From assembly GCA_000328365.1 (NCBI GenBank), contig KB309617.1:118922-182921 (forward strand): 64,000 nucleotides of DNA, given 5' to 3'. The notes beneath the pieces were generated by a model, which saw nothing but the letters and a program-made list of their open reading frames with translations, did not search any database and was not told where the DNA came from. This DNA is from Capitella teleta. Lineage: Eukaryota > Annelida > Polychaeta > Capitellidae. Below, in pieces: positions 11,286 through 21,925 of the stretch. The position numbers were made by a program, and so were the translations under genes. The stretch's first letter is position 1. The number at the start of each line of letters is the position of its first letter.

Positions 11286-13684
11286 AATAATGAAATCTTT
11301 ATTGAGCTTATGTATGTTACATGCACATATAATTGTACTTTTTGGTGGGATTATTTGGATAGTAATGCAGCATTATATAGCCATTGCCTCTACACCGTCT
11401 ACAGTTATATTGAACGAATGTAAGACACAAAGCAAAACTCGAAATAGCGTATCATTAATCATATGCAACACAATCCTTGTGAAAAGAGGTAATTCATGTA
11501 TTTCCTGGATATTCTGTGGTTTGATATTACAGCCTCATTGTACCTTTCCTTCACAAACTATGTACACTTGACACCTTTTTGTACTCCAATTAACACCAGA
11601 ACACGTTTCATTGATTTTACTGCCGCCTTTACTTTTCAATGCAGTGTTAGATCAAATTTTGATAAAAATCGTCACACTCACGATGTCAGTGCAACATAAT
11701 ATAAGTCAGGTGAGGTCAACGAAGTTCATGTCTATGTGACTCATGTATTCAGTTTGTTTTATAATATATGAATTGTTTTGAGCAGAGCAAGATCATGTAA
11801 ATACACGCCATTCACTAAAATCTCGAGTAGCTAAAACGGTGAATAATATGCATGTGATCTAAGGCCCAAGAAGAGAACCTTTGATATCTTGTTCCATTTC
11901 AGTGATTGGGGGGAATGTGAAGAAATGTGTATAAAGGTACAGCAAAACCGTATGCGGGAATCTCTACAAAGCCTTACGTTTGCAACCAAAAAGTATTGCA
12001 CTCATACTTTTAGCTATTTTTGGAAGACATAATTATCATCAGAATGGTGTTTTGCTAATTGGGTGTCCTATAATTATGTGCAGACCTGCAAAATAAACTA
12101 ACCGTTCTTAAGAAGTATTAATTATTAGATAAATCCATTTTGTGGATTATATATTATTATATACGTATAATGTGGTCATGCACACGCAGTTATGCGTCAG
12201 ATACGATAGCATCACTGCTTCTCTACGATTTGATTGGAGGTTCAAATGGTTAATGGCACTCAATGGTACATGTTGCTTTTACTGAATGTTGATACGTTAA
12301 ATATTTCCATGGTATACAGATATAATATAATGGGTCAACCACAACGACCGTGGGGTATTGTCTCTTGTCTGTTGAACACATGGCATCGGTTCCATGTCGT
12401 GTTGATCTCTCAAGAACCAAACCATCTATCACTTTAAGGAAGAGCCGGTTTAAAGCAGGGCTCGACAGCTTGGATTGAGTACTGGTTCAGGTGAATACAA
12501 AAGACAGAGAGTCCGTGGCCGCCGTGAATTTTTTGATAAGGGGCAAGGATGCAAGGATGGAAATATGCAGAGGGCTCCACATAAAGTGGCATACGTATAC
12601 GATAAATGGTGCAATGAAAGTTTGGAATAATTACCCCCCCCCCCTCCGCTCAGGTACAAGGCGATTAATAATAAATCATGCTTTGTCTTGTTGAGTCATG
12701 GCAGAGATGCTTGTCAGATCGAGTTGCTAGTTATTGTAGGTCTATCAAAAGCTCGTACAATCTGTACTGGATTATGGATTCGAATTTCATCTCCTGATGT
12801 CGAGGCTGAAACATGTCCCTGCACAGGGTTTTTTTTATATCCAGAATCAGCTTATGAAATTCTGATCAAAACGCACGAGACACCAGGCTCCCTATCAACC
12901 AGGGTTGCAAAATATGCACATAAAGGGTTTTTGTTTCATTTTGCAATTTGCTGTGCATGTGCAGACAATATAAATTAGTCCGTCCAGAAAACGCACCCAA
13001 TAGCATCGTCTTACCAATGTCAATAAATAAAGAGTGCTGTCAATTGGCATGTCATCTTCTTATGAACTGGATGTATCAACCGTAATGCAATGGAATAATC
13101 GCACTGATATGCTCTGGTAACAGTCTATAAAGAAATACTGCAATAGCTAAATAATAAAACAAAAAGTACGGGAACATGTTTTCCGTTAATGTGTTGTTGT
13201 GATTGCGCTTATGCTTGTTTTCTGAACAAATGTATCGTAATTAGAGGACAGTTATTTCAAATGATGCTGATTTTATTCTGAACTTTTTTATCGATAGCCG
13301 TAATAGCACACAGTATTGCCTGCAACCTTCTCTTAAACTGGGTGATCGCTGGTAGTCATCGATGTCATGTGCTGCTTTTGCATTGATAATACTCGGATAG
13401 CGGTTTGCTGAAATGATTAAATCTAATATATATATATAAAAGTGTAGTTCAAATGAAATGATTTTTACAACTTACGATTTGGATCAGACAACCACCCCCA
13501 TTCGCGACCTCAATTTTTAGATAATTGCTGATATGCATCAATCAAAAAGCTTTCTATTCAAACTCACTCATAACACATTTCCAAACCCTCATTTCGTATC
13601 ACACAAGAATATAATATTTTGTGCTTGCTGCGAGGAAAAATTAAGAAAAAAAAAAAAAACACCATTATTAATATTGCATTATGA
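11286..13684. other. Intergenic, no gene seen
   Basis: AT-rich DNA with an 11-C run at 12634-12644, a short TA repeat near 13430 and A- or T-rich tracts. Open frames at 12234-12978 do not resemble known proteins. Confidence 0.45.
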
Positions 13685-14114
13685 TGTATTGGTTTTGTAT
13701 ATTTGTGTTATAATTAGTATTGTTATACTTTTTTTCTTGTCACTTGTTTTTTTTTTCTTCATTCCGTTAATCATTAAATCTCTACTGATGTTCACCATTA
13801 AAATGTTCTTCATCACCTAATTCAACTGAAACAAGGGTTTCATTCCCCTCTTGCCATTTGATTATCTTCTTTATTGTTTCACCTTTTGCAATCAATTTAT
13901 TCACCAAAACACCTTAATTAAGTGCGACCAGGTAGCTTATATATGTAACTGTATACAGGGGACATAAATTGTCATGCCCCCTAAATCAGGAATCGAAAAT
14001 CTCAAGAAAGGCGTGCTGCTCCGAGAAATGTTGCAGATGACAATTGAATGTATTGTCTTTGTACATTTGTGTTATAATTAGTATTGTTATACTTTTTATA
14101 TCTTGATACTTGTT
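13685..14114 (+). repeat. Direct repeat pair, about 66 bp each
   Basis: 13685-13750 and 14049-14114 share a near-identical AT-rich segment that includes ATTTGTGTTATAATTAGTAT. The two lie about 364 bp apart in direct orientation, just outside the relic at 14409. They could be a local duplication or part of a decayed element. Confidence 0.6.
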
Positions 14115-14408
14115 CTATTGCCTCGGAAATATATTTGATGGAAATTGTTTGTCTGTTGGATCCAGTACTAGCTTCCATGCAGGTGAACACTGGAAGCATC
14201 GGGTAACTCCAAATGAGTCATACTAAAACATCGGTATCTGGAGATCGTTTTTTGATGATGGAATCTCTCTTTGCAGTATTAACAGCATGTGGTATATTAT
14301 CTTTGTGTCTATCTAGTTACTTGATAGGGGTTCATCTCGGAGGTTGTCATTTTGAATGACCTGGTCGTCGAATTACTGATTGGAATGATTCGATAAAATA
14401 CAAAAAAT

Positions 14409-14831
14409 TTAAAAAAAATCACAAAAGAATAATAAATAATTATCATCAATTATTTTATGAGCAAAGATATTTTGTGCAATTACTCTTAGTGGTGGGTGGG
14501 ATGTGGGAGAAATTTCTTTCATTGGTACATTTGTTAACAGGATCCGGTCACACACCGCATATTTCACAGCAGATTGCCCTTTGGGATGTATTTGACGAGT
14601 CGATTTATTCAGAGAATTGTGTTTGGAGTATGGATTAAACACTACGTGCACTTCATTGAATCTTCCTGACGCATAGTTCAAAGTACTGATGCCATGTTTT
14701 GCAAAGTCCTTGCAATGTTTCACCCAATGCAGTCTATGATCAACTATGATGCACGTCTGAGTGAGGCTACCTGAACAAAAAACTGTTGTGCTACATTCGC
14801 TTGGTTTATATGGGTGCTGCCTCAAGTGCAA
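14409..14831 (-). mobile_element. Relic of the same multi-copy protein family (N-terminal part)
   Basis: A 140-codon minus-strand frame contains GRFNEVHVVFNPY, SLNKSTRQIHPKGQ and AVKYAVCDRI followed by NVPMKEI. This matches the widespread block RFDEVHVVFD.Y...SLK..TR.KR..G...V.Y.I.D...I..VPMK of metazoan multi-copy proteins. It is the region that precedes the acidic EDTDLL core seen, on the other strand, at 10430-11285. The two relics therefore hold complementary parts of one family but point in opposite directions, so they are separate copies. No start, end or terminal repeat is clear. It is judged a fossil because the following domain is absent downstream. Confidence 0.62.
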
Positions 14832-16077
14832 GCATCAACTTGCTTTTGTTTAAAATTGGAGTGTGCCACTGCAATCAAAGAAAGATCTCGGTTTGCAGAA
14901 AATTCATGGGAGCCCAAGGCACTTTTATGTCGACATTTGTGCTGGTTCTTCCAACAACCAAACATCTCGCCAAAAGAAATACCTCTCATTGCAACGGTTT
15001 TCGATCCGATGTTCTTCTATGGAATCTTGCTTGCCTTCTTTAAGTATATAATCAAGAGATAAGACACGGGAAAGAGGTGATTATGCTAGGATTGATTATG
15101 TTTAAGTATATGTGGAGCCACGTAACCGACGAGACGAAGTCGAGTTCGAATATTTGGCTCCACATTCACTTGAACGTGTTTTTTATTCACGTGTTTTATA
15201 TTCACTTTTTTTCTATCACTTGTCAACACATACACGACGGAAGCTCATCTATTTTTAATTCTTCGTTCAGGGTAATCACGATCAGGTCTTCGGTGACTTT
15301 CATGCACCAATTCACGTTGCTGTTCGATGGCATGATTAGGAACAATGGAGAAAAATAACACATCGCTTTTGTTGACAACAAAATTTTCTGCCCGGAATTT
15401 CTCCCGAACACCTTGGTCTGTGTTATTCAGTTCATTAATGTCTGCAAGATCACCGATTTAGGGCAAAGAAATATTTTATAAGTTCCCCAAGTTTCGTAAG
15501 GATAGCCAAGTGAAGTTCTCAGTCAGCTTGTCTCGAGGAACACAGAGAGGCACTTTTTAGCACATCTTTAAGAACAGAACCATGAAAAAAAAATAATATC
15601 TAAGTTCGATACATATATACATGTACAGTTAGTATGTAATATTGTCCTATATTGAATCTTTGTAGTTGTTTGATTGTGATGTTTGAGAATTCAGACAAAC
15701 AAACAATAATTCAAATCCTGAAAAAAATTATAGCTAGAGCCAAGCATCGACGGACGGGCAAAAACAACTGTCTGGAAAGAAATTGCCAGGAAACACCTTG
15801 TAATTTCAGGTATGTACTCAAATTGAGTTTCCGTAATGCATTAACCCTTTCCATCAAACAGGTGTAGACCGTGAGCCAGAAAAATTAAAGTGAAATAGGG
15901 AGGCATAGTTCTCCCAGGTCAAAACAAAAGATGACGTAAAGACTTATTTATTGGGCGGTGTATCAATAATTCCCTTATTATGCGCGAAAATTCAATCAAG
16001 CCAAAAGAGAAGTGATGGAGGAAAAACTGAAGCCCTCTTCTCAATTCACATGAAACAAATATTCCAAATTATATGGA
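14832..16077. other. Intergenic, no confident gene
   Basis: AT-rich DNA. The upstream continuation of the relic at 14409-14831 may reach into 14832-15060, but no conserved block is recognisable. A stretch near 15790-15870 has CAG/GTATGT-like and CAG/GTG splice-like signals without a supporting open frame. Confidence 0.4.
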
Positions 16078-16365
16078 ATGACAGCAATAGAGGGTGAATA
16101 TTTGGGATTGATCATTTGTACTCTAGTATTCAGTGTAGAATTGTTCCCATTGATGTACACCATAGTGTCAACTCCCATTTCTCTCTTTGAAGGTCTACTG
16201 GAAGAGATTGATTCCGGGGTACCAATACCTACTCATTTAAGTACTATCCCTACATCTTCCCCTCCCTCAACACCTACACCTACCCCTTCCTGTGGCATGC
16301 AGCTCTTCTTCTGTATGTAAGAAGAGAAAGACGCAAAGTGCGGACACAAAAGGTATTAGATGTCA
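16078..16365 (+). pseudogene. Possible PIF/Harbinger second-gene remnant
   Basis: A plus-strand frame encodes a Pro/Ser/Thr-rich segment (PTHLSTIPTSSPPSTPTPTP, 16229-16288). A neighbouring frame continues with ACSSSSVCKKRKTQSADTKG (near 16297-16350), with a KKRK nuclear-localisation-like cluster. This is reminiscent of the C-terminal tail of the Myb/SANT-like DNA-binding protein that PIF/Harbinger transposons encode beside their transposase. The DNA-binding part itself is not seen. The assignment leans on the neighbouring candidate transposase exon at 17418-17615 and is tentative. Confidence 0.22.
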
Positions 16366-17325
16366 TTAACCTCATACTGTGTGGATGTAATCAATGCTTC
16401 TTTTTTTCTCTTTTCAGTCTTTTCATCTCTGTTGAGAGCAATCAATGAAAATTTTTGTTTACCATGTTGTGTATTTTGCTATATTTTGCTTTAAATTATG
16501 TTTGGAATATTTATCTGCAGCTATTGTTAATTTGTTGTCATTATTAAACTTTTGTGGTAATTGTTTTGAGTTGTTATATGTATATATAACAGGAGGACAA
16601 TAGAGAATGGGTGAATACATTAATTATAATAAATAAGTTGCCAACACATCCCAAGGTCTTCAACAGCTTCATCATCACCTCCAACTTCAGTTTCAACTTT
16701 AGTGTAATTGTGGTACTTAGACATGACGACCATCTATGCCATCGTCACTCATATTGAAGAGTATTGTGAAAGTCGTGAATAATTTGTATATGGTTCCGAC
16801 CTTACGCATGATCAGTGCAATGCAGACACCTGTAATAAATAAATGGAATTATCACAATGTGTTAGATTGTAAAGTTTACAGAAGGTACATTCTACGCTTT
16901 CAATTGCAATGCATATGAAGATATTAATGCGATTAATAATTAATTTCAAACAATCAAGCATAGCTAATCACCACATACATATAGCCCGACTTATTACACC
17001 AAATAGTTTGAAACATACAGGCTAGTAATAATTAACATAAACACCATGTAACTATGTATATATTTATTTATATATAGCTATATAGTAACTGTTACATCCA
17101 CCTGCTGAAATAAAACATCAATATAACCAAACATCACCAACACTGTATGTATCAATATTATGATAATAAATAATAATTCTATGTGATTGTGCATGGATGT
17201 TACAACACGCTTTCAAAGATACGTTATGAAGAGCATCTGAACTACGTTATGAAATGCTTTCATTTAGATTGATAATAATATTATCTAGATAGATAGATCT
17301 AGATAGATCTATTATAATATTAATA

Positions 17326-17394
17326 AATTTATTATGTGCATAATAATTATTATTATTATTATTATTATAATTATTATTATGCACATAATAAATT
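17326..17394. repeat. 23-bp perfect inverted repeat around an ATT tract
   Basis: 17326-17348 and 17372-17394 are exact reverse complements (contains TTATTATGTGCATAATAAT), separated by an ATT microsatellite. The arms can form a strong AT-rich hairpin. It starts just past the donor site of the exon-like frame on the minus strand (17418). Confidence 0.9.
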
Positions 17395-17417
17395 TAATTA
17401 TAGTTAATAGTACTTAC

Positions 17418-17615
17418 CGCTACTTCGCCGTGAATAGCGCTTTCCTGATTTGATATCGGAACAAAGCGAGATCTGTTGTAATCATGTATAATGATTTGAA
17501 GCCGATGCCTCATGAGGCAATACTCCTTCATTTCGATCTCGTTCACGTCGTTAAGAGTTCTGCGTGGCAGAAACCCGCGGGGCCTTCTTCTGTTTCTTGG
17601 CACATACGCGTCCAT
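17418..17615 (-). pseudogene. Exon-like frame, possibly PIF/Harbinger transposase N-terminus
   Basis: On the minus strand an ATG opens 66 codons that end exactly at a consensus donor, GCG|GTAAGTA, in phase 0. The peptide starts MDAYVPRNRRRPRGFLP and continues RTLNDVNEIEMKEYCLM, then SRFVPISNQESAIHGEVA. The spacing of RTL...E...Y..., followed by R...S....I..EV, recalls the N-terminal part of HARBI1/PIF transposases, before their conserved L.AL.FY.SGSF block, which would lie in the next exon. I found no following exon and no catalytic DDE region, so it is either a transposon relic or the first exon of an unseen gene. It is GC-richer than its surroundings. Confidence 0.32.
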
Positions 17616-17639
17616 ATCGGCGTTTCAAGATGGCCGATC

Positions 17640-18447
17640 TACCGCCCATAACTCTAAAGAGCACTTTCGAGTGTGCATAAAGTTATGATCAGAAATCGCG
17701 CATAAGTACAGTATTAAAACGCACACGTCATAACTCTGATCTTAGCTATAGGAATTTGAGGAAAACCGTGCATAACTCTCTTATTAAAACGCACCACAGG
17801 CTCTTTACTGAGAAATGTTGTCTGATAAACACTGAATAGAGTGCGTAGAGTGGTTACGTGGACAGATATCGCTCTTTTGTCGTGTTTAAAACTTTAAATT
17901 TAAGAATCTGAAAGTTGTCGCGAGCTTATAAATATCTGCTTCAATCCGAGATTGATCACTGCCACTTTCTTTCAACATATCACCTGTATCCGATATCCGA
18001 ATCAGAGAAAAATAACGCAAATTTTCGGAATGTATGTATCTTTCAAAGCTTGGGTTATAAGAATAAAAAATGTCCCAATTTAATGGTTTTCGTACTTATT
18101 TTTAGATCTATTATACGAATAAATGATTATTAATATTTGTTTATCACGATAAACGTTTAGCTTGTAGAGGATAAATCGAATATAAGATTACATTTATCGT
18201 AATAGATATCAACAACACACAGTGGGAGTGTATGCCTAGCTAAGCAAAACAACGAGATGTTAATTACATGGTATAGCCATATTGTCCTTGGTCATTCCAA
18301 ATTATTTCCTGAGATAAAAGTGCAATTCCACGTACGAGTCCGATCACGACCTAGTAGTCTCTGCATGTGTCATTCACTGAAACGGAAATCATTGGTATCA
18401 CACGATGTCTGAAAAGGCGACACTCCAGTGAACGATATAATAAAAAA
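17640..18447. other. Intergenic with short direct repetitions
   Basis: 17640-17810 repeats the phrases CATAACTCT and TATTAAAACGCAC two to three times, possibly subterminal repeats of a DNA transposon that would include the neighbouring exon-like frame. Nothing else is recognised. Confidence 0.3.
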
Positions 18448-18690
18448 ATAGAATAGAATAGAATGGAATAGAATAGAATAGAATAGAATAGAATAGAATA
18501 GAATAGAATAGAATAGAATAGAATAGAATAGAATAGAATAGAATAGAATAGAATAGAATAGAATAGAATAGAATAGAATAGAATAGAATAGAATAGAATA
18601 GAATAGAATAGAATAGAATAGAATAGAATAGAATAGAATAGAATAGAATAGAATAGAATAGAATAGAATAGAATAGAATAATAGAATAGA
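18448..18690. repeat. GAATA pentanucleotide array
   Basis: About 48 near-perfect tandem GAATA units (one GAATG variant near the left end and a small irregularity at the right end). On the minus strand it reads TATTC repeated and follows AAGAAATAAACCTCTATTC, an AATAAA-bearing 3' end. It therefore looks like the expanded 3' tail of the LINE at 18691-19280. Confidence 0.97.
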
Positions 18691-19280
18691 GGTTTATTTC
18701 TTTGGTTTTGGAAGGTAATAAAGTATTTACATTAAGTGTGGGTGACCAAAGAAAAGGGTCTCGAGATCGAAATCATATGGCACTCAAAAATAATTTCAGA
18801 TTTTATGCAGCTTTTATACAACTTCAAAAGAAAAGAAAAAAGAAGAAGACGAGAGAAGTATAATCAATGTGACAGGACACGCAATTTGTACGTTGAGCTC
18901 GGAGAGAATAATGAAGAAGAACAATAAGGAACTGTGCATGCAATTACACGGAGACTATGATGATGTTTGTAAGACGATGCAATGCATGCTCTCACACAAG
19001 AATGTTTTTCAATATTTTTTTTCAACAAGAATATGGTGTTGTAGTCTTGCAACTTCAAGGGACCGAATAACTCATTAAATATTTTACAACATAGGTAATT
19101 TTGCTGGTAGCAATTCTCTCTTACTTTTATACACATATACTGCTGTAAAGTAAGTATATAAATTCGATACCCTCAAAATTCTTGACCGAGAAAAGAGCAT
19201 ATGAGTATGAGCTCTGTAAGTCTTATTGTGAATAATTCTTATCACTTTCTTCTGTAACAGTAGAATTATGTCCAAGTATT
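18691..19280 (-). mobile_element. LINE fragment (RT C-terminus and 3' end)
   Basis: The minus-strand frame 19084-19275 encodes ILLLQKKVIRIIHNKTYRAH followed by TPLF-like HMLFSRSRILRVSNLYTYF and YKSKRELLPAKL. This is the conserved C-terminal region of jockey/CR1-like reverse transcriptases (usually LQK.A.R.I....Y..HT..LF....IL...DLY......M.K....LLP). Downstream the sequence decays, passes an AATAAA and enters the TATTC array. The RT catalytic domain and endonuclease are absent, as expected for a 5'-truncated copy. Confidence 0.75.
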
Positions 19281-20781
19281 TCCCGCCAAAATAACCTCAA
19301 ACAAACCATCAATGCATTTTGTCTCGGATTCAATATTCATCAAATTATAGATCCGACCTCGCTTCGCTCATGTTACCGACAAGAAAAACAAGCAGGATTA
19401 GCACTTGAAGAGATGTAGTGCATTGCGCATCCACACAGAATATTCCATGTGGTAAAACAAAACCTCGCTCTTCCCCAAGTGATCTCCCATCTCACCTTCG
19501 GAACTTCCGCTCTTAGGTTGGCTTTGCTCTTAAAATCGCATTGTATAGCCAATATCCCAGCCTATTACTTATGATACTGGATTGTTGCAGCATAAAAACT
19601 ATAATTTGAACATAAAATTGCTCAATGAGAAGCCAATATATAATGCTCTCTTACTTCGGATATCATTCTATTTGCATAGGACATGCCCACTTCACATCGA
19701 CATTGTCAAACTTGACAGTCTTTATTTTCTCTCAATATACTCAGCGCACTGTTTTCGTGGCCTGTGGTGAATCATTGTTGCCTGGCTGGATGTGCAGCCG
19801 TCTGGATAATTTTCTTTGAGGAATAAGCAGAGCGTTGTCACACGAATGAGTCTGCGTTTCTACGTCGCTCCGTGGGGAGTCTTCTATCAGGCGTGATAGA
19901 TGTTAAACTGATTTGTTTGCTTCGAGGACGACTATGTTAAAAGGCACAACTCGCACGACTGGGTGGAATCCGTGATCAACTCTACTGATTCTCAGGAAAC
20001 GTGAAACAAGATCACCCGAGGGATGAGCGGGAAATGTACTGTTTCATTCCGAATAGAAGGATCGAGTGGGTTGTTGGTTGGCAACGCTGTTTGATTGACT
20101 TAACATTATTGTTTTAAACACTCTCTTAGTATTGCTAGAGGGATACAATTATATGAGATAAAATAGTCATCCATGGTTACCTGTGCACTAAAAAGTGAGT
20201 CCTTGCACCTGAAGTGTTCAATAATGTATCAAGACACAAATGCAACCTAGTTTCCATAATTAGACTGCATTAGAGAACTTCCCTCTTGGGGGCCATGCAT
20301 TTGCTTCTATTTCCCTTTGGCGTCAGCGAACAAGTAGCTCAGCTGATTGGCTGCTTTCTTGTGCCGTCCACCGTGAAGAGATATAAACTCAAATGTCATG
20401 AATCAGGATGCTTTACTTATCTTCCACATGTGCATCACAAGGGCATTGACCTTGTGGTTGTTCACAAATTTGGCTTGTACGTAAGTTCCACACCGTCCTG
20501 TTCCAAATGTGGCCATCCGCATGCAATATTAGGTGCATGGCTGCTAACAAGATTCAGGTTTGCCCTGAGCCAGAGGGTTCTTTATATCCATTTATGTTGT
20601 CACATTTATTCCAAGCCATGTTTAATTGGCGTTGTTCGAAGGCGCATTATAATGTAGGTCAAGAGAAAGGAAACAGTGAATCATTCCATACACATAATAG
20701 CAAATAACGCAGAAGATACAAAATATATTATACAATAATATATACATTGTACACATAAAATAATTACATGTATCAGGCAAA
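19281..20781. other. Intergenic, no gene seen
   Basis: Mixed-composition DNA. The 123-codon plus-strand frame at 20286-20657 has no family resemblance. A little more of the LINE at 18691-19280 may extend to about 19300 (WREILGH-like stretch). Confidence 0.4.
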
Positions 20782-21925
20782 TTTTTTTTTTTTTTTTTTT
20801 TTTTTCTCCCAAAGTAATTGTTTTCAAGAAGCGTTTTGAAAGAATCGCTTGAATTGATGCATTTTGTAAGTTAGTTCCGTAAAAGTGGAGGTGGATGTTT
20901 AGAAGATCGATGACCGACAGTCTGCTGTTTTAAAGCTGTACGAGTTAGAAGGCAATCATTCAAAGAGCTGAGTGTCCGGTTCAAGGTGTAGATTTTGATG
21001 AAATCCCGAATATATAGAGGGTCCAAACCATGAGTGATTTTGAATGTTGAAAATGTAGACTGATATTAAATATGTTGTTTATTTGGAAGTCGGTGGATGT
21101 CTTTCAGCCTCCGCCTCATATGATGCGATTGGTTTGTCTTTGTTGTTGTACGCAGTGCGTTTATGGTGCTCATTGAGAGACGACAGCAGAAGAGGCCATT
21201 GCAAGCACGATTTGCATATGTCGTCAGGTACTTAGCATGTTCCAGATGGAATACAGGTGAATTAATGGTAACCCTTGCAAATGTTAGTAGCATGGTCATC
21301 AAGACCGAGACTTGTATCAAATACAACACCGATGAGTCTTACTTTAGAGCTGTAGGTGACGTCACAATCACAGATGGCGATGAAAGAGATGATCGGCGAT
21401 GAAGAGCATGATGATGGATGATGCAGTCTTATCCCCGTTAAATTTCAGGAAATGGGCGTCCATCCAGGCCTCAAAGTATTTCACAGCATTGTTGCAGATG
21501 ACACGAGTGACATCATAGATAAAACATTGTAAAGTTGTGTGTCATCTGCATAGATATGGGGCAGCATATGATGCTGACTGATAATCGAAATGACAGGGTC
21601 GGTGTAGAGTGTGACAACGAGCGGTCCAAGAACTGAGCCATGCTTCAGCTTATGTTGAGAGAGAGAGTGAATCACGAACCTTAATTTATACACTGTCACC
21701 TGTGGCTATAATATGAAGTTAACGAGACATTGATATCTTCTCTGATTCGCATGTGGTATTACAGATGTTGAAGCAAACACTATGTAGGCAATCGTGTACA
21801 AGGCTACAGAGAGGTCGAGTAAAACCAGAATATCAGCATCACCTTCGCCACCAATTGCCTCCAAGATGTCACTCTGAAGGATAGCTGACTCAGTATTGTG
21901 CTGTTCATTTGCCTTGAGAAGGAGA
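20782..21925 (-). mobile_element. CR1-like LINE, 5'-truncated, with poly(A)
   Basis: The minus strand carries the later part of a CR1/Rex/L2-type reverse transcriptase in order: AILQSDILEAIGGEG then ILVLLDLSVALYTI (RT box with the first catalytic Asp), GSVLGPLVVTLYTDP, IYADDTQLYN (the YADD catalytic box), LIGVVFDTSLGLDDHATNIC, RYLT-like and LITHGLDPLY-like blocks, and SFKTLLENNYFG at the C-terminus. It is followed by an A run of about 24 on the minus strand (T at 20782-20805). The blocks are in different frames, so the copy is dead, but every key block from the first RT box to the tail can still be read. The endonuclease is lost by 5' truncation. Confidence 0.88.

Noticed and set aside
18448-18690. 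CRISPR-like or centromeric array
   Set aside because: A pure 5-bp unit with no spacers, short and single; explained as a microsatellite from a LINE tail.
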